DNA of 62,894 nucleotides from Polaromonas sp. (lineage in GTDB: Bacteria > Pseudomonadota > Gammaproteobacteria > Burkholderiales > Burkholderiaceae_C). The translations under genes and the position numbers were made by a program. Below the pieces are notes generated by a model, which saw nothing but the letters and a program-made list of their open reading frames with translations, was not told the DNA's origin and did no database searches. The stretch is taken from NCBI GenBank assembly GCA_030654695.1, contig JAURWY010000007.1, positions 1 to 62,894 of the forward strand, written 5' to 3'. Below, in pieces: positions 53,780-62,462 of this stretch (position 1 is the stretch's first letter; each line of letters opens with the position of its first letter).

Positions 53780-55015
53780 ATGAACTCTCTACAAGGCATC
53801 CGCATCCTCGACCTCTCCCGCGTGTTGGCTGGCCCTTGGTGCACCCAAACGCTGGCCGACCTCGGCGCTGACGTCATCAAGATTGAGCGCCCAGGCGCCG
53901 GTGATGACACGCGCAGCTGGGGCCCACCCTTTCTACACGACAACGCCGGCCAGGAAACCCATGAAGCCGCCTACTACCTTGGCACGAATCGCAACAAGCG
54001 CTCGGTCACCTGCGACATTTCACAGTCCGCAGGGCAAGCGCTGATCCGCGAGCTCGTCCTTCATTGCGATGTCTTTGTCGAGAACTTCAAGGTGGGCGAC
54101 ATGGCGCGTTACGGCTTGGACTACGCCTCGCTCAAGGCCCTCAACCCGCGCTTGGTGTACTGCTCCGTTACGGGCTTTGGCCAGACCGGTCCCTATGCGG
54201 ATCGCGCGGGTTACGACTACGCCATTCAGGGCATGGGCGGGCTGATGAGCATCACCGGCGAGCGTGATGACCTGGGCGGCGGGCCGCAAAAAGTCGGTGT
54301 CGCCGTGGCCGACCTGATGACCGGCATGTACGCCACCGTCGGTATTCTGGCGGCGCTTCGGCATGCTGAAAAAACCGGCGAAGGCCAGCAAGTCGACATG
54401 GCGCTGCTTGACACGCAAGTCGCCATGCTGGCTAATTTGGGCGCTAATTATTTGGTCAACGGCAAGGTGCCCGGCCGTGTCGGCAACGCGCATCAAAACA
54501 TCGTGCCGTACCAGGTATTTGAAGTCGCGCCCCATGCCGATGGCACCAAGGACCACCTTATTTTGGCGGTCGGAAATGACTCGCAGTACGCCAAATTCTG
54601 CACGGTGGCCGGTGTGCCTGAATTGGCCAGCAACCCCTTGTACATCAAGAACCGTGACCGCGTGGAGAACCGCGCGCAGCTGGTACCGATGCTCGAAGCG
54701 GTGATGAAAACCCGCAACAAAGCTGACTGGCTGTCCGCACTTGAGGCGGCCAAGGTACCGTGCGGTGCCATCAACCATTTAGGCGAGGTGTTTGCTGATC
54801 CGCAAATCGAAGCCCGCAGCATGGTGACACGTTGGCAGCATCCGCTCAATGACGGCTTGCGCTTGGTGTCCAGTCCGCTCAAGCTCAGCGCCACACCGGT
54901 GCGCACCGACCTGCCACCGCCGTTGCTGGGTCAGCACACCGAAGAAGTTTTACGCAGCGTGCTGAACTACACAGACTCACAAGTGACAGCGCTGAAAACC
55001 AACGCGGTGATTTGA
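53780..55015 (+). CDS. CaiB/BaiF CoA-transferase family protein
   Basis: 411 residues from ATG 53780; the longer frame to 53615 overlaps the cyanase remnant. Class III CoA-transferase pattern: 'GIRILDLSRVLAGPWCTQTLADLGADVIKIERPGAGDDTR' region at residues 5-44, 'CDVFVENFKVGDMARYGLDY' near 97-116, catalytic Asp in 'GYDYAIQGMGGLMSITGE' near 143-160 and 'VAVADLMTGMYATVGILAAL' region near 176-195. It moves CoA between carboxylic acids such as glutarate, succinate or 2-hydroxy acids; the pair is not readable. Confidence 0.9.
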   Translation: MNSLQGIRILDLSRVLAGPWCTQTLADLGADVIKIERPGAGDDTRSWGPPFLHDNAGQETHEAAYYLGTNRNKRSVTCDISQSAGQALIRELVLHCDVFVENFKVGDMARYGLDYASLKALNPRLVYCSVTGFGQTGPYADRAGYDYAIQGMGGLMSITGERDDLGGGPQKVGVAVADLMTGMYATVGILAALRHAEKTGEGQQVDMALLDTQVAMLANLGANYLVNGKVPGRVGNAHQNIVPYQVFEVAPHADGTKDHLILAVGNDSQYAKFCTVAGVPELASNPLYIKNRDRVENRAQLVPMLEAVMKTRNKADWLSALEAAKVPCGAINHLGEVFADPQIEARSMVTRWQHPLNDGLRLVSSPLKLSATPVRTDLPPPLLGQHTEEVLRSVLNYTDSQVTALKTNAVI

Positions 55016-55046
55016 TGGCTAAGTTTGGATAGCTGGACTTTTTTGC

Positions 55047-55565
55047 ATGAAACAACTTTTGCACCGTCGACATTTCAGCGCAGCGCTGAGCGGGCTGGCG
55101 CTGCACGTTGCCGCGGGTATGAGCAGCACCCTCAGCCCGGCTTGGGCCCAAGACACGGCTTTGCCGATCCCCGACTCACTGCCCGATGTGGCGCAGGCGG
55201 CTGCGCGTCAAGGCGAGCCGCTGGTGCTGCTCATCAGTCTGCGCGGTTGCCCGTATTGCGAGTTGGTGCGACGCAACTATTTGCTGCCTGCACGAGCCGT
55301 TGGGCTGCACGCTTGGCAGATCAACATGCAAGACAAGCAACGCCCGCTGATTGGCTTCGACGGTCAAACCAGCCACGCGGCAGAGCAGGTGGCTCGCTGG
55401 AAAGTCCGTTTGGCTCCGACGCTTTTGTTTTTGAACACGCAGGGCCAGCCTTTGGCTGAGCGCTTGGTGGGCATCGCGTCGGTTGACTTTTTTGGCGCCT
55501 ACTTAGATCAGCGCCTCGCCACGTCGCGGCAGGCCTTGAAGGCACCGCCAAGCCAACGTCTTTAA
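55047..55565 (+). CDS. Periplasmic thioredoxin-fold protein
   Basis: 172 residues. Signal peptide at residues 1-34 (cleavage after 'SPAWA'). Thioredoxin-like domain with active site 'RGCPYCELVR' near residues 67-76 and cis-Pro 'RLAPTLLFLN' near 121-130. Exported redox protein, SoxW/DsbA-like in size and motif. It is followed by a TlpA-like gene 54 bp later, forming a small disulfide-handling pair. Confidence 0.8.
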   Translation: MKQLLHRRHFSAALSGLALHVAAGMSSTLSPAWAQDTALPIPDSLPDVAQAAARQGEPLVLLISLRGCPYCELVRRNYLLPARAVGLHAWQINMQDKQRPLIGFDGQTSHAAEQVARWKVRLAPTLLFLNTQGQPLAERLVGIASVDFFGAYLDQRLATSRQALKAPPSQRL

Positions 55566-55618
55566 CGCATTTAGGCGGCTGAACTTTTGGATTCAACCGA
55601 GGTCTACAGGAGTGTTCG

Positions 55619-56176
55619 ATGCAGATTAAGATCGACACCATGAAAGTGCTCCCATTGACCCCATTTTTCAAACCGCTCCCCCGTTATTTGCAACCCATTT
55701 CCGCTGTTCTGCTTGTACTCGGACTGATGGTTGGCTTGTCAGGCTGCACCAGTTCTCAGGTTGCACCTGAGTCCACCTTCGTACTGCTTGACGGCAGCAA
55801 GACCAGCACGGCCGACTTCAAAGGCAAGGTCACGCTGGTCAATTTCTGGGCAACGAGTTGCGTCACCTGCGTAGCGGAGATGCCCCAGCTCATTGCAACG
55901 CATCAAAAATACGCGCCGCAAGGCTTTGACACTGTGGCAGTGGCGATGAGCTACGACCCGCCAAGCTATGTCGTCAATTACGCCGAGACGCGGAGACTGC
56001 CCTTCAAGGTTGCTATCGACAACACGGGTGCTGTCGCCAAGGCTTGGGGCGACGTGCAACTCACGCCCACCACTTACCTTGTCAACAAGCGGGGGCAAAT
56101 CGTCAAACAGTACGTGGGTCAGCCTGACTTTGCAGCCCTGCACCAATTGATTGAGACTCTGCTGGCGCAGACCTGA
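55619..56176 (+). CDS. TlpA/ResA-like thiol-disulfide oxidoreductase lipoprotein
   Basis: 185 residues from ATG 55619 (ATG 55640 is possible). Signal helix with lipobox 'VGLSGCTSS' near residues 39-47. Redoxin domain: 'LVNFWATSCVTCVAEMPQL' near 76-94 with the CVTC site, 'LTPTTYLVNKRGQIVKQYVG' region near 142-161 with cis-Pro. Such proteins reduce periplasmic disulfides, often of apocytochromes. Convergent with the cytochrome c' gene, 11 bp apart. Confidence 0.87.
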   Translation: MQIKIDTMKVLPLTPFFKPLPRYLQPISAVLLVLGLMVGLSGCTSSQVAPESTFVLLDGSKTSTADFKGKVTLVNFWATSCVTCVAEMPQLIATHQKYAPQGFDTVAVAMSYDPPSYVVNYAETRRLPFKVAIDNTGAVAKAWGDVQLTPTTYLVNKRGQIVKQYVGQPDFAALHQLIETLLAQT

Positions 56177-56187
56177 CATCTGTCAGA

Positions 56188-56643
56188 TTATTTGCCGCGG
56201 AAAGCGTCGTGGCAGGCCTTACAGCTTCCAGCCGTGGCGGTGAACGCCGCCTTCACAGCATCCAGATTACCGGTCTTAGTGGCGGCGGCCAACTTCACGC
56301 TCTCGGCCACCAGTTTGTCGCTGGCCTCTTTGAATTTGACTTGTTCGCTCCAGATCTCTGGCTTGGCTTTGGTGTCGCCGCCTTTGTCGGTGCCGGGGCC
56401 GAAAGCCGCCCACGGCAGCTTGGCCATGCTAGCGACGACGTCGGCGTTGTCTGCCGCGACTTTGGCATCAAACGGCGCGCGGCCAGAAGCCATGGCACCG
56501 ATCCGGCCAAAATGTTGACCCATCACGAACAAGGCGCTTTGACGGTATTTGACAGCGTCCTCGGTTTTGGCAAACTGCGCGGATGCTGGCGCCGCGAGGG
56601 ACAACAATGTAGCCGCAGCGGCTGCAATTGCAAAAGCTTTCAT
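56188..56643 (-). CDS. Cytochrome c' (class II c-type cytochrome)
   Basis: 151 residues from ATG 56643 with AAAGGAAAG upstream. Signal peptide at residues 1-22 ending 'APASA'. Four-helix-bundle pattern: 'AVKYRQSALFVMGQHFGRIGAMA' region near residues 30-52, and the C-terminal heme site 'AGSCKACHDAFRGK'. Cytochromes c' bind nitric oxide and carbon monoxide. It is divergent from a cytochrome b561, a frequent partner. Confidence 0.93.
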   Translation of the reverse strand: MKAFAIAAAAATLLSLAAPASAQFAKTEDAVKYRQSALFVMGQHFGRIGAMASGRAPFDAKVAADNADVVASMAKLPWAAFGPGTDKGGDTKAKPEIWSEQVKFKEASDKLVAESVKLAAATKTGNLDAVKAAFTATAGSCKACHDAFRGK

Positions 56644-56768
56644 GACTTTCCTTTTTAGTGTGACACCGGCCCTGTCGAGTTGACAGAACCTTGCGGGCAC
56701 TTTAAGTTTAGCGAAAATATGGACACATCCATTCCAATTTCTTCACCGTTTTAATATTGAAAGTCTCC

Positions 56769-57455
56769 ATGCCTACCCAGCATCGTTTGTTTCGTCTTCG
56801 GGTCTGGGATCTACCAACCCGGCTTTTTCACTGGGCATTGGCTTTATGCTTTGCCGGTCTGATGATCACGGGCACTGTCGGAGGTGCTGCGATGACATTC
56901 CATTTTCGATTCGGCTATGCGACGCTGGCTCTGCTGCTGTTTCGCTTTGTCTGGGGCCTTGTGGGTGGTCGCTGGTCGCGTTTCAGCAGCTTCTGGTTCA
57001 GCCCTGCCGCAACGCTCGCTTACCTCAAAGGGCGAAACTTAGCCGTCGAGCGCGTGGGTCACAACCCCTTGGGTGCTTTGTCGGTTTGGGCTTTATTGGC
57101 TTTTTTAACGGCTCAAGTTGCTACCGGCCTGGTCAGCGATGACGAGATCTCTTTTGCTGGCCCCTTGACACACCTTGTATCGAATGCAACTGTTGCCCTA
57201 GCGACCAGTTATCACGCCAACGTTGGCAAATTTATCCTGCTGGCGTTGGTGTTGCTGCATCTTGCAGCGCTTGTTTATTACACACGCCGCAAACACCGTC
57301 TAGTGAGCGCGATGATCCATGGCGACAAGCTGTTGGACACTGCGGCCCAGCCTTCAAGGGACGATGTGTCAACCCGATTACTGGCACTTTTTATAGTCGC
57401 GCTTTGCGCTGCTGCCGCCTACTGGTTTTCTACGCTTCAAGCGTCGGTTTTTTAA
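56769..57455 (+). CDS. Cytochrome b561 family membrane protein
   Basis: 228 residues from ATG 56769 (TTG 56757 adds four). Four to five membrane helices; heme-ligand His in 'VWDLPTRLFHWALALCFAGL' near residues 12-31, 'HFRFGYATLALLLFRFVWGL' near 46-65 and His in 'GKFILLALVLLHLAALVYY' near 157-175. The 'WDLPTRLFHW' start is typical of b561 proteins that pass quinol electrons to c-type cytochromes. It is divergent from cytochrome c' with about 125 bp between. Confidence 0.9.
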   Translation: MPTQHRLFRLRVWDLPTRLFHWALALCFAGLMITGTVGGAAMTFHFRFGYATLALLLFRFVWGLVGGRWSRFSSFWFSPAATLAYLKGRNLAVERVGHNPLGALSVWALLAFLTAQVATGLVSDDEISFAGPLTHLVSNATVALATSYHANVGKFILLALVLLHLAALVYYTRRKHRLVSAMIHGDKLLDTAAQPSRDDVSTRLLALFIVALCAAAAYWFSTLQASVF

Positions 57456-57524
57456 CCCGTTGGCATCTAAGCGCTAGGTTGAAAATTCCCGCTACACTGC
57501 GTTTTCGTTCTCCTTTTTACCCCT

Positions 57525-58013
57525 TTGCGCAGTACTTCTTTTCAATTCACAACGCCAGCCTCAGCTGAAGAGTTCGCGTTGACACGTCTTATTTTTGCGG
57601 AGTACGCTCAGCAACTGGGGGTTGACCTGCGCTTTCAGAATTTTGAAGCGGAGCTAGAAGACTTGCCCGGTGATTACAGTGCCCCGCGTGGTGCTCTCTT
57701 GCTTGCTTGGGTAGATGGCAACCTAGCAGGCTGCTGCGCTCTGCGACAGATCGACAACGTCGATTATTCAAACGCCGCAGAAATGAAACGCTTGTATGTG
57801 CGCAAGGCATTTCGCCGTTCCGGCTTGGGACGATATTTGGCGGAAGCGATTCTTGACGCGGCCCGTGCCGCGGGCTATCACTGCGTGCTGCTGGACACTT
57901 TGGACGACATGGAGTCAGCCCGCGCTCTTTATGTTGATATTGGTTTTGCAGAAATCCCGCCTTATTATCACAATCCAGTTCCCGGGGCGCATTACCTCAA
58001 GGTCGATTTGTAA
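57525..58013 (+). CDS. GNAT family N-acetyltransferase
   Basis: 162 residues from a TTG at 57525, the only start giving the full domain. GNAT core: 'GALLLAWVDGNLAGCCALR' near residues 56-74, 'AAEMKRLYVRKAFRRSGLGRYLAEAILDAARAAGY' region near 85-119 with acetyl-CoA loop R-x-x-G-x-G, and 'ARALYVDIGFAEIPPYY' near 133-149. The target amine is unknown. Terminator at 58036. Confidence 0.85.
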   Translation: MRSTSFQFTTPASAEEFALTRLIFAEYAQQLGVDLRFQNFEAELEDLPGDYSAPRGALLLAWVDGNLAGCCALRQIDNVDYSNAAEMKRLYVRKAFRRSGLGRYLAEAILDAARAAGYHCVLLDTLDDMESARALYVDIGFAEIPPYYHNPVPGAHYLKVDL

Positions 58014-58035
58014 CAGGCCAGAATCATCAGCCCAT

Positions 58036-58069
58036 AAAAAAGCCACCGTTGATAACGATGGCTTTTTTT
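58036..58069. terminator. Bidirectional rho-independent terminator
   Basis: Stem AGCCACCGTT / AACGATGGCT (58041-58050 and 58054-58063, one mismatch), A-run before, seven T after. It separates the GNAT gene from the convergent peroxiredoxin gene. Confidence 0.85.
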
Positions 58070-58100
58070 GAGTGAGCTTGTAGCCAGCGGAATGTGAGAT

Positions 58101-58607
58101 TTATGCTTTAGCTTGAGCCAGCATCGTTGCGCCATCACTGACTTCAAACTTGCCAGCGGCTTCAACATTCAGTGTCGCCACTTTGCCATCTTTGATCAGC
58201 ATCGAGTAACGGTTGCTGCGCAAACCCATGCCGCGTGCAGTCAAGTCCAATGTCAGGCCCGCAGCCTTTGCAAAATCAGCACTGCCATCGGCCATCATGC
58301 GAATTTTGCCGTTGGTCTTTTGATCACGAGCCCAAGCACCCATCACGAACGCATCGTTGACGCTGACGCACCAGATTTCATCAACGCCATGGGCCTTGAG
58401 GTCGTTGAACATTTCGAGATAGCTCGGAATATGTTTCGCTGAACAGGTCGGCGTGAAAGCCCCCGGCAGTGCAAACAATGCAATGGTTTTGCCTGCTGTG
58501 GCTTTAGCCACATCGACGGGGTTTGGGCCGAGGCTGCAACCATTGCCTTCAACTTCAGAAAATTCCATCAGCGTGGTTGCTGGAAGGGTGTCGCCAACTT
58601 TGATCAT
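58101..58607 (-). CDS. Peroxiredoxin, Prx5 type
   Basis: 168 residues. 'MIKVGDTLPATTLME' start, peroxidatic Cys in 'FALPGAFTPTCSAKHIPSYL' near residues 46-65 (the Prx5 PGAFTPTCS signature), 'NDAFVMGAWARDQ' near 84-96 and 'GLRSNRYSMLIKDGKV' near 128-143. It reduces hydroperoxides. GAGCAAAA upstream contains a weak ribosome site. Confidence 0.93.
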   Translation of the reverse strand: MIKVGDTLPATTLMEFSEVEGNGCSLGPNPVDVAKATAGKTIALFALPGAFTPTCSAKHIPSYLEMFNDLKAHGVDEIWCVSVNDAFVMGAWARDQKTNGKIRMMADGSADFAKAAGLTLDLTARGMGLRSNRYSMLIKDGKVATLNVEAAGKFEVSDGATMLAQAKA

Positions 58608-58753
58608 TTTTGCTCCTGCTTAGGGTGTTTGAATAGAAAAAACCTGATGAGGTTCAGGTGCATATTTTGTACCAGACTGGCTGGCCTTGCTGATATGCGG
58701 TTGATTGACAAATAGACCTCAAGGCTAAGCCATCAAAATATAGCCCTGAAATG

Positions 58754-58784
58754 AAAAACGGCCCACACAGTGGGCCGTTTTTCG
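58754..58784 (-). terminator. Terminator at the end of the S10 operon segment
   Basis: Stem AAAACGGCCCAC / GTGGGCCGTTTT around 58755-58783 with a 3-nt loop and A/T runs on both sides. It lies 27 bp after the rpsQ stop on the minus strand and marks the end of this transcript. The rplN-rplX part that follows rpsQ in many bacteria is not here. Confidence 0.85.
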
Positions 58785-58810
58785 GGAGGCAGGTTGACAG
58801 TCTGAAAGAC

Positions 58811-59080
58811 TTAAACCAATTCCGCCTTTTGCAGTAACTTCGAAACAACCCAATTCTTGGTTTTAGAAATGGGACGGCTTTCGGTGATCTCGATCAAGTC
58901 ACCCATCTTGTACTCGCCCTTTTCGTCATGGGCGTGGTACTTGCTGGACAAGGACACGATCTTGCCGTACAGCTCGTGTTTGACACGGCGTTCGACCAGA
59001 ACGGTCACAGTCTTAGCGCGCTTGTCGCTCACAACCTTACCAACCAAGGTACGCGTGAGGGATTTTTTAGCTTCCGTCAT
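58811..59080 (-). CDS. rpsQ: 30S ribosomal protein S17
   Basis: 89 residues. '[33 protein letters not shown]' region (residues 9-41) and '[19 protein letters not shown]' near 66-84 are S17. Binds 16S rRNA 5' domain. Start overlaps the rpmC stop by 4 bp. Confidence 0.97.
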   Translation of the reverse strand: MTEAKKSLTRTLVGKVVSDKRAKTVTVLVERRVKHELYGKIVSLSSKYHAHDEKGEYKMGDLIEITESRPISKTKNWVVSKLLQKAELV

Positions 59081-59283
59081 TTGTTTGCTCCTTGCTTGAC
59101 GATGGTTTCGGCCAAGATTGTCTTGGCGCGGGCGATGGCACGGCGCGTTGAAGGCAGCGTGGATGAGTTGGTCAGTTGTTGCGTGGCTTTTTGCATGCGC
59201 AAGCCAAAGTGTGCTTTTTGCAGCGCTTTGACTTCAGCTTTCAGGCCGTCAACGTCTTTTTGGCGCAGTTCAGTAGTGTTCAT
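59077..59283 (-). CDS. rpmC: 50S ribosomal protein L29
   Basis: 68 residues from ATG 59283; an upstream in-frame start at 59310 adds nine. '[19 protein letters not shown]' and '[15 protein letters not shown]' are L29 helices; '[13 protein letters not shown]' is the loop. It lies near the tunnel exit. Confidence 0.95.
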   Translation of the reverse strand: MNTTELRQKDVDGLKAEVKALQKAHFGLRMQKATQQLTNSSTLPSTRRAIARAKTILAETIVKQGANK

Positions 59284-59299
59284 TTGTGTCATCTCCTGC

Positions 59300-59716
59300 T
59301 TACTGGCCAATCATGCGGCTGACGATAGTGGTGCGAAGCGTCAGCTTGGCAGTAGCCAGGCGGATCGCTTCACGGGCCAACTCTTCAGGCACGCCAACGA
59401 TTTCAAAAACGATCTTACCTGGCTGAATTTCAGCCACGTAATATTCTGGATTACCTTTGCCGTTACCCATTCGCACTTCAGCGGGCTTTTGGGAAATTGG
59501 CTTGTCTGGGAAGACACGGATCCAGATACGACCACCACGCTTCACGTGACGGGAAATCGCACGACGTGCGGCTTCAATTTGACGAGCAGTCAAGCGACCG
59601 CGGTCGGTGCACTTGAGACCGAAGTCACCGAACGCCACTGAGTTTCCTCGTGTGGCGACGCCGGTGTTGCGGCCTTTTTGCTCTTTGCGGTATTTTCTAC
59701 GAGCGGGTTGCAGCAT
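59300..59716 (-). CDS. rplP: 50S ribosomal protein L16
   Basis: 138 residues. '[19 protein letters not shown]' start, '[24 protein letters not shown]' region, '[24 protein letters not shown]' region and '[18 protein letters not shown]'. Binds 23S rRNA near the A site. The Arg of 'RGRLT'-'RMGNGKG' (hydroxylation region) is present. Confidence 0.98.
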   Translation of the reverse strand: MLQPARRKYRKEQKGRNTGVATRGNSVAFGDFGLKCTDRGRLTARQIEAARRAISRHVKRGGRIWIRVFPDKPISQKPAEVRMGNGKGNPEYYVAEIQPGKIVFEIVGVPEELAREAIRLATAKLTLRTTIVSRMIGQ

Positions 59717-59740
59717 GATTTATCTCCGTGATTAGACTGA

Positions 59741-60658
59741 TTACTCAGTCTTGGCACCGTCAGCTGCTGCAGCTGGCGCGGCTTTACGAACGCGCTTAAC
59801 GGTGGTTTTCGATGCGTCATCAGCTGGTGAACCACCAGTTGCTTCCGCAGGTTTGTCGCTGCCATCAGCAGGGGCTGTGTTGACGCCACCCACCGGGCCA
59901 CGAGCAGGACGTGCGCCGCGAGCAGCAGGACGCTCTGTACGCTCACCTGGACGGGCATCGCGACGTGGGCCGCGTGGCTTGCGTTCTTCATCAGCAACTT
60001 CGATCATCTTGGCGCCGGTGCCATCGTTACGACCGAGGGTGTCACCTTTGTAGACCCAGACCTTGACGCCGATCACACCGTAGGTGGTTTTGGCTTCAGA
60101 GGTACCGTAGTCGATGTCGGCGCGCAATGTGTGAAGTGGCACGCGACCTTCGCGGTACCACTCGCAACGAGCGATCTCAATACCATTCAGACGGCCAGAC
60201 GACATGATCTTGATGCCGAGGGCACCCAGACGCATGGCGTTTTGCATGGCGCGCTTCATGGCACGACGGAACATGATGCGTTTTTCAAGCTGTTGGGTGA
60301 TGCTGTCAGCGATGAGCTTGGCATCAATTTCAGGCTTGCGAACTTCTTCGATGTTCACGGCGACTGGGACGCCCAATTGGCGGCTCAGTTCTTTCTTGAG
60401 GTTCTCGATGTCCTCGCCTTTTTTGCCGATCACGACGCCCGGACGTGCCGAGAAAATCGTGATGCGTGCGTTCTTGGCTGGACGCTCAATGATCACGCGG
60501 GAAACCGCAGCGCTTTTGAGTTTGAGCTTCAGGTACTCGCGCACCTTGATGTCTTCAGCCAGCATGCCAGCGAAGTCTTTGTTGCTTGCGTACCAGCGGC
60601 TATTCCAGTTGCGGCTGATTGAAAGGCGGAACCCGGTAGGGTTGATTTTTTGTCCCAT
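59741..60658 (-). CDS. rpsC: 30S ribosomal protein S3 with long C-terminal tail
   Basis: 305 residues from ATG 60658. Normal S3 core: '[22 protein letters not shown]' region, KH domain '[20 protein letters not shown]' near 63-82, 'ESRPADIRARLIADSI'-equivalent and '[23 protein letters not shown]' region near 162-184. About 75 residues after 'KGDTL' are Arg/Pro/Ala-rich then acidic/Ala-rich ('[19 protein letters not shown]'), well beyond the about 233 residues of E. coli S3. Tails of this sort occur in betaproteobacteria. Confidence 0.96.
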   Translation of the reverse strand: MGQKINPTGFRLSISRNWNSRWYASNKDFAGMLAEDIKVREYLKLKLKSAAVSRVIIERPAKNARITIFSARPGVVIGKKGEDIENLKKELSRQLGVPVAVNIEEVRKPEIDAKLIADSITQQLEKRIMFRRAMKRAMQNAMRLGALGIKIMSSGRLNGIEIARCEWYREGRVPLHTLRADIDYGTSEAKTTYGVIGVKVWVYKGDTLGRNDGTGAKMIEVADEERKPRGPRRDARPGERTERPAARGARPARGPVGGVNTAPADGSDKPAEATGGSPADDASKTTVKRVRKAAPAAAADGAKTE

Positions 60659-60672
60659 ATCCTGTCTGCCCT

Positions 60673-61002
60673 TTAGTTGCCAACAACCACGTACACATGG
60701 CACGTTGGTTTGCTGATACGGTTGCCGCGGCCTTTAGCACGAGCGGAGAAACGCTTCAGCGTGGTGCCTTGCTCAACGTAGATGGTCTTGACCTTCAAAT
60801 CGTCGATGTCGGCGCCGTCGTTGTGTTCAGCGTTGGCGATGGCGGACTCAACCACCTTCTTGATGATGCCCGCAGCTTTTTTCTGCGTGAAGTTCAAGAT
60901 GTTGAGCGCCTGATCCACTTTTTTACCGCGGATCAGATCAGCGACCAGACGGCCTTTGTCGACCGACAGACGAACGCCCCGGAGGGTTGCACGTGTTTCC
61001 AT
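60673..61002 (-). CDS. rplV: 50S ribosomal protein L22
   Basis: 109 residues. '[30 protein letters not shown]' region at residues 4-33 and '[22 protein letters not shown]' region near 80-101 (beta-hairpin to the exit tunnel). Between rpsC and rpsS as usual. Confidence 0.97.
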   Translation of the reverse strand: METRATLRGVRLSVDKGRLVADLIRGKKVDQALNILNFTQKKAAGIIKKVVESAIANAEHNDGADIDDLKVKTIYVEQGTTLKRFSARAKGRGNRISKPTCHVYVVVGN

Positions 61003-61011
61003 GGTCTTTCC

Positions 61012-61290
61012 TTACTTTCTCACAACTTTTTTATCAGCCGGGTGACCTTTGAAAGTCCGGGTGAGTGCGAACTCGCCCAACTTATGGCCAACCATTTGAT
61101 CAGTGATGTAAACCGGGACGTGTTGCTTGCCGTTATGCACAGCGATGGTCAAGCCGATGAACTCGGGCAGGATCATGGAGCGACGCGACCAAGTTTTGAT
61201 CGGCTTTTTGTCTTTATTGGTAACGGCCTTGTCGGCCTTGGCTACCAAATGGTGGTCGACAAAGGGACCTTTTTTGAGTGAACGTGTCAT
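61012..61290 (-). CDS. rpsS: 30S ribosomal protein S19
   Basis: 92 residues. '[18 protein letters not shown]', '[16 protein letters not shown]' near 31-46 and '[16 protein letters not shown]' near 69-84. Head of the 30S subunit. Confidence 0.97.
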   Translation of the reverse strand: MTRSLKKGPFVDHHLVAKADKAVTNKDKKPIKTWSRRSMILPEFIGLTIAVHNGKQHVPVYITDQMVGHKLGEFALTRTFKGHPADKKVVRK

Positions 61291-61299
61291 GGCTTAACC

Positions 61300-62124
61300 T
61301 TACTTCTTGCGACGCGAAACAATCATCACTTGCGTGCGCTTGTTGTTGCGGGTGCGGTAGCCTTTGGTCAGGTTACCCCATGGATCGACAGGATGGCGAC
61401 CTTCGCCGGTCTTGCCTTCGCCGCCACCGTGTGGGTGATCGACCGGGTTCATGACCACACCGCGAACGGTAGGACGAATACCCAACCAGCGCTTCGCACC
61501 AGCTTTGCCGAGACGGCGCAGGCTGTGTTCTTCGTTGGCGACTTCACCGATAGTGGCGCGGCATTCGATGTGGATCTTGCGGACTTCACCAGAGCGCATG
61601 CGCACCTGAGCGTAAGTACCTTCGCGAGCCAGCAACGTTGCCGAGGTGCCAGCGGAACGAGCGATTTGAGCGCCCTTGCCGATTTGCATCTCGATGCAGT
61701 GAATCGTCGAACCAACCGGGATGTTGCGGATCGGCAGGGTGTTGCCGGCGCGAATCGGGGCTTCTGGTCCGCTGATCAGCGTGGCACCCACTTCAAGACC
61801 GCGCGGGGCGATGATGTAGCTGCGCTCGCCATCGGCGTAGCAAACCAGCGCAATGTGAGCACTGCGGTTAGGGTCGTACTCGATACGCTCGACCTTGGCC
61901 GGAATCGCATCTTTGTTGCGCTTGAAGTCCACCACACGGTAGTGGTGCTTGTGACCGCCACCTTTGTGGCGAGTTGTGATGTGCCCGTTGTTGTTACGGC
62001 CGGCTTTTTGGAATTGTGGCTCCAGAAGCGGCGCGAAACCTTCACCTTTGTGGAGGTGATCACGGGAGATTCTCACCATGCCACGCATGCCTGGTGAGGT
62101 GGGTTTCATTTTAATGACAGCCAT
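61300..62124 (-). CDS. rplB: 50S ribosomal protein L2
   Basis: 274 residues, full length. '[23 protein letters not shown]' start region, '[22 protein letters not shown]' region near 42-63 and the peptidyl-transferase-near loop '[25 protein letters not shown]' region near 222-246 with the conserved His. Followed by rpsS 10 bp later. Confidence 0.98.
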   Translation of the reverse strand: MAVIKMKPTSPGMRGMVRISRDHLHKGEGFAPLLEPQFQKAGRNNNGHITTRHKGGGHKHHYRVVDFKRNKDAIPAKVERIEYDPNRSAHIALVCYADGERSYIIAPRGLEVGATLISGPEAPIRAGNTLPIRNIPVGSTIHCIEMQIGKGAQIARSAGTSATLLAREGTYAQVRMRSGEVRKIHIECRATIGEVANEEHSLRRLGKAGAKRWLGIRPTVRGVVMNPVDHPHGGGEGKTGEGRHPVDPWGNLTKGYRTRNNKRTQVMIVSRRKK

Positions 62125-62126
62125 GA

Positions 62127-62462
62127 TTACGCAGTCTCCCCACCGATGTTCAGCTCTTGACCAGGCTGCAAGGTCACGTAGGCTTTACGGACATTGTCCC
62201 GACGGCCGACAGACTTGCCAAAGCGCTTGGTTTTGCCCTTGGTATTGAGAACGGCCACTGCCTTGACTTCTACCTTGAACATCAGCTGCACGGCAGCCTT
62301 GATTTCATATTTGGTAGCGTCTTGCAGGACCTTGAACGTCACCGTGTTGGTCTTCTCGGCGATCATCGTGGCTTTTTCAGACACGATGGGCGCGACAAGA
62401 ACCTGCATCAGGCGACCTTCGTCGAATTTGGATTTGCTTGAGAAAGGTTGCAGGGCGCTCAT
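62127..62462 (-). CDS. rplW: 50S ribosomal protein L23
   Basis: 111 residues. '[28 protein letters not shown]' region near 18-45 and '[23 protein letters not shown]' near 76-98. N-terminus about 18 residues longer than E. coli. Tunnel-exit docking site for chaperones. The start overlaps the rplD stop by 4 bp. Confidence 0.97.
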   Translation of the reverse strand: MSALQPFSSKSKFDEGRLMQVLVAPIVSEKATMIAEKTNTVTFKVLQDATKYEIKAAVQLMFKVEVKAVAVLNTKGKTKRFGKSVGRRDNVRKAYVTLQPGQELNIGGETA

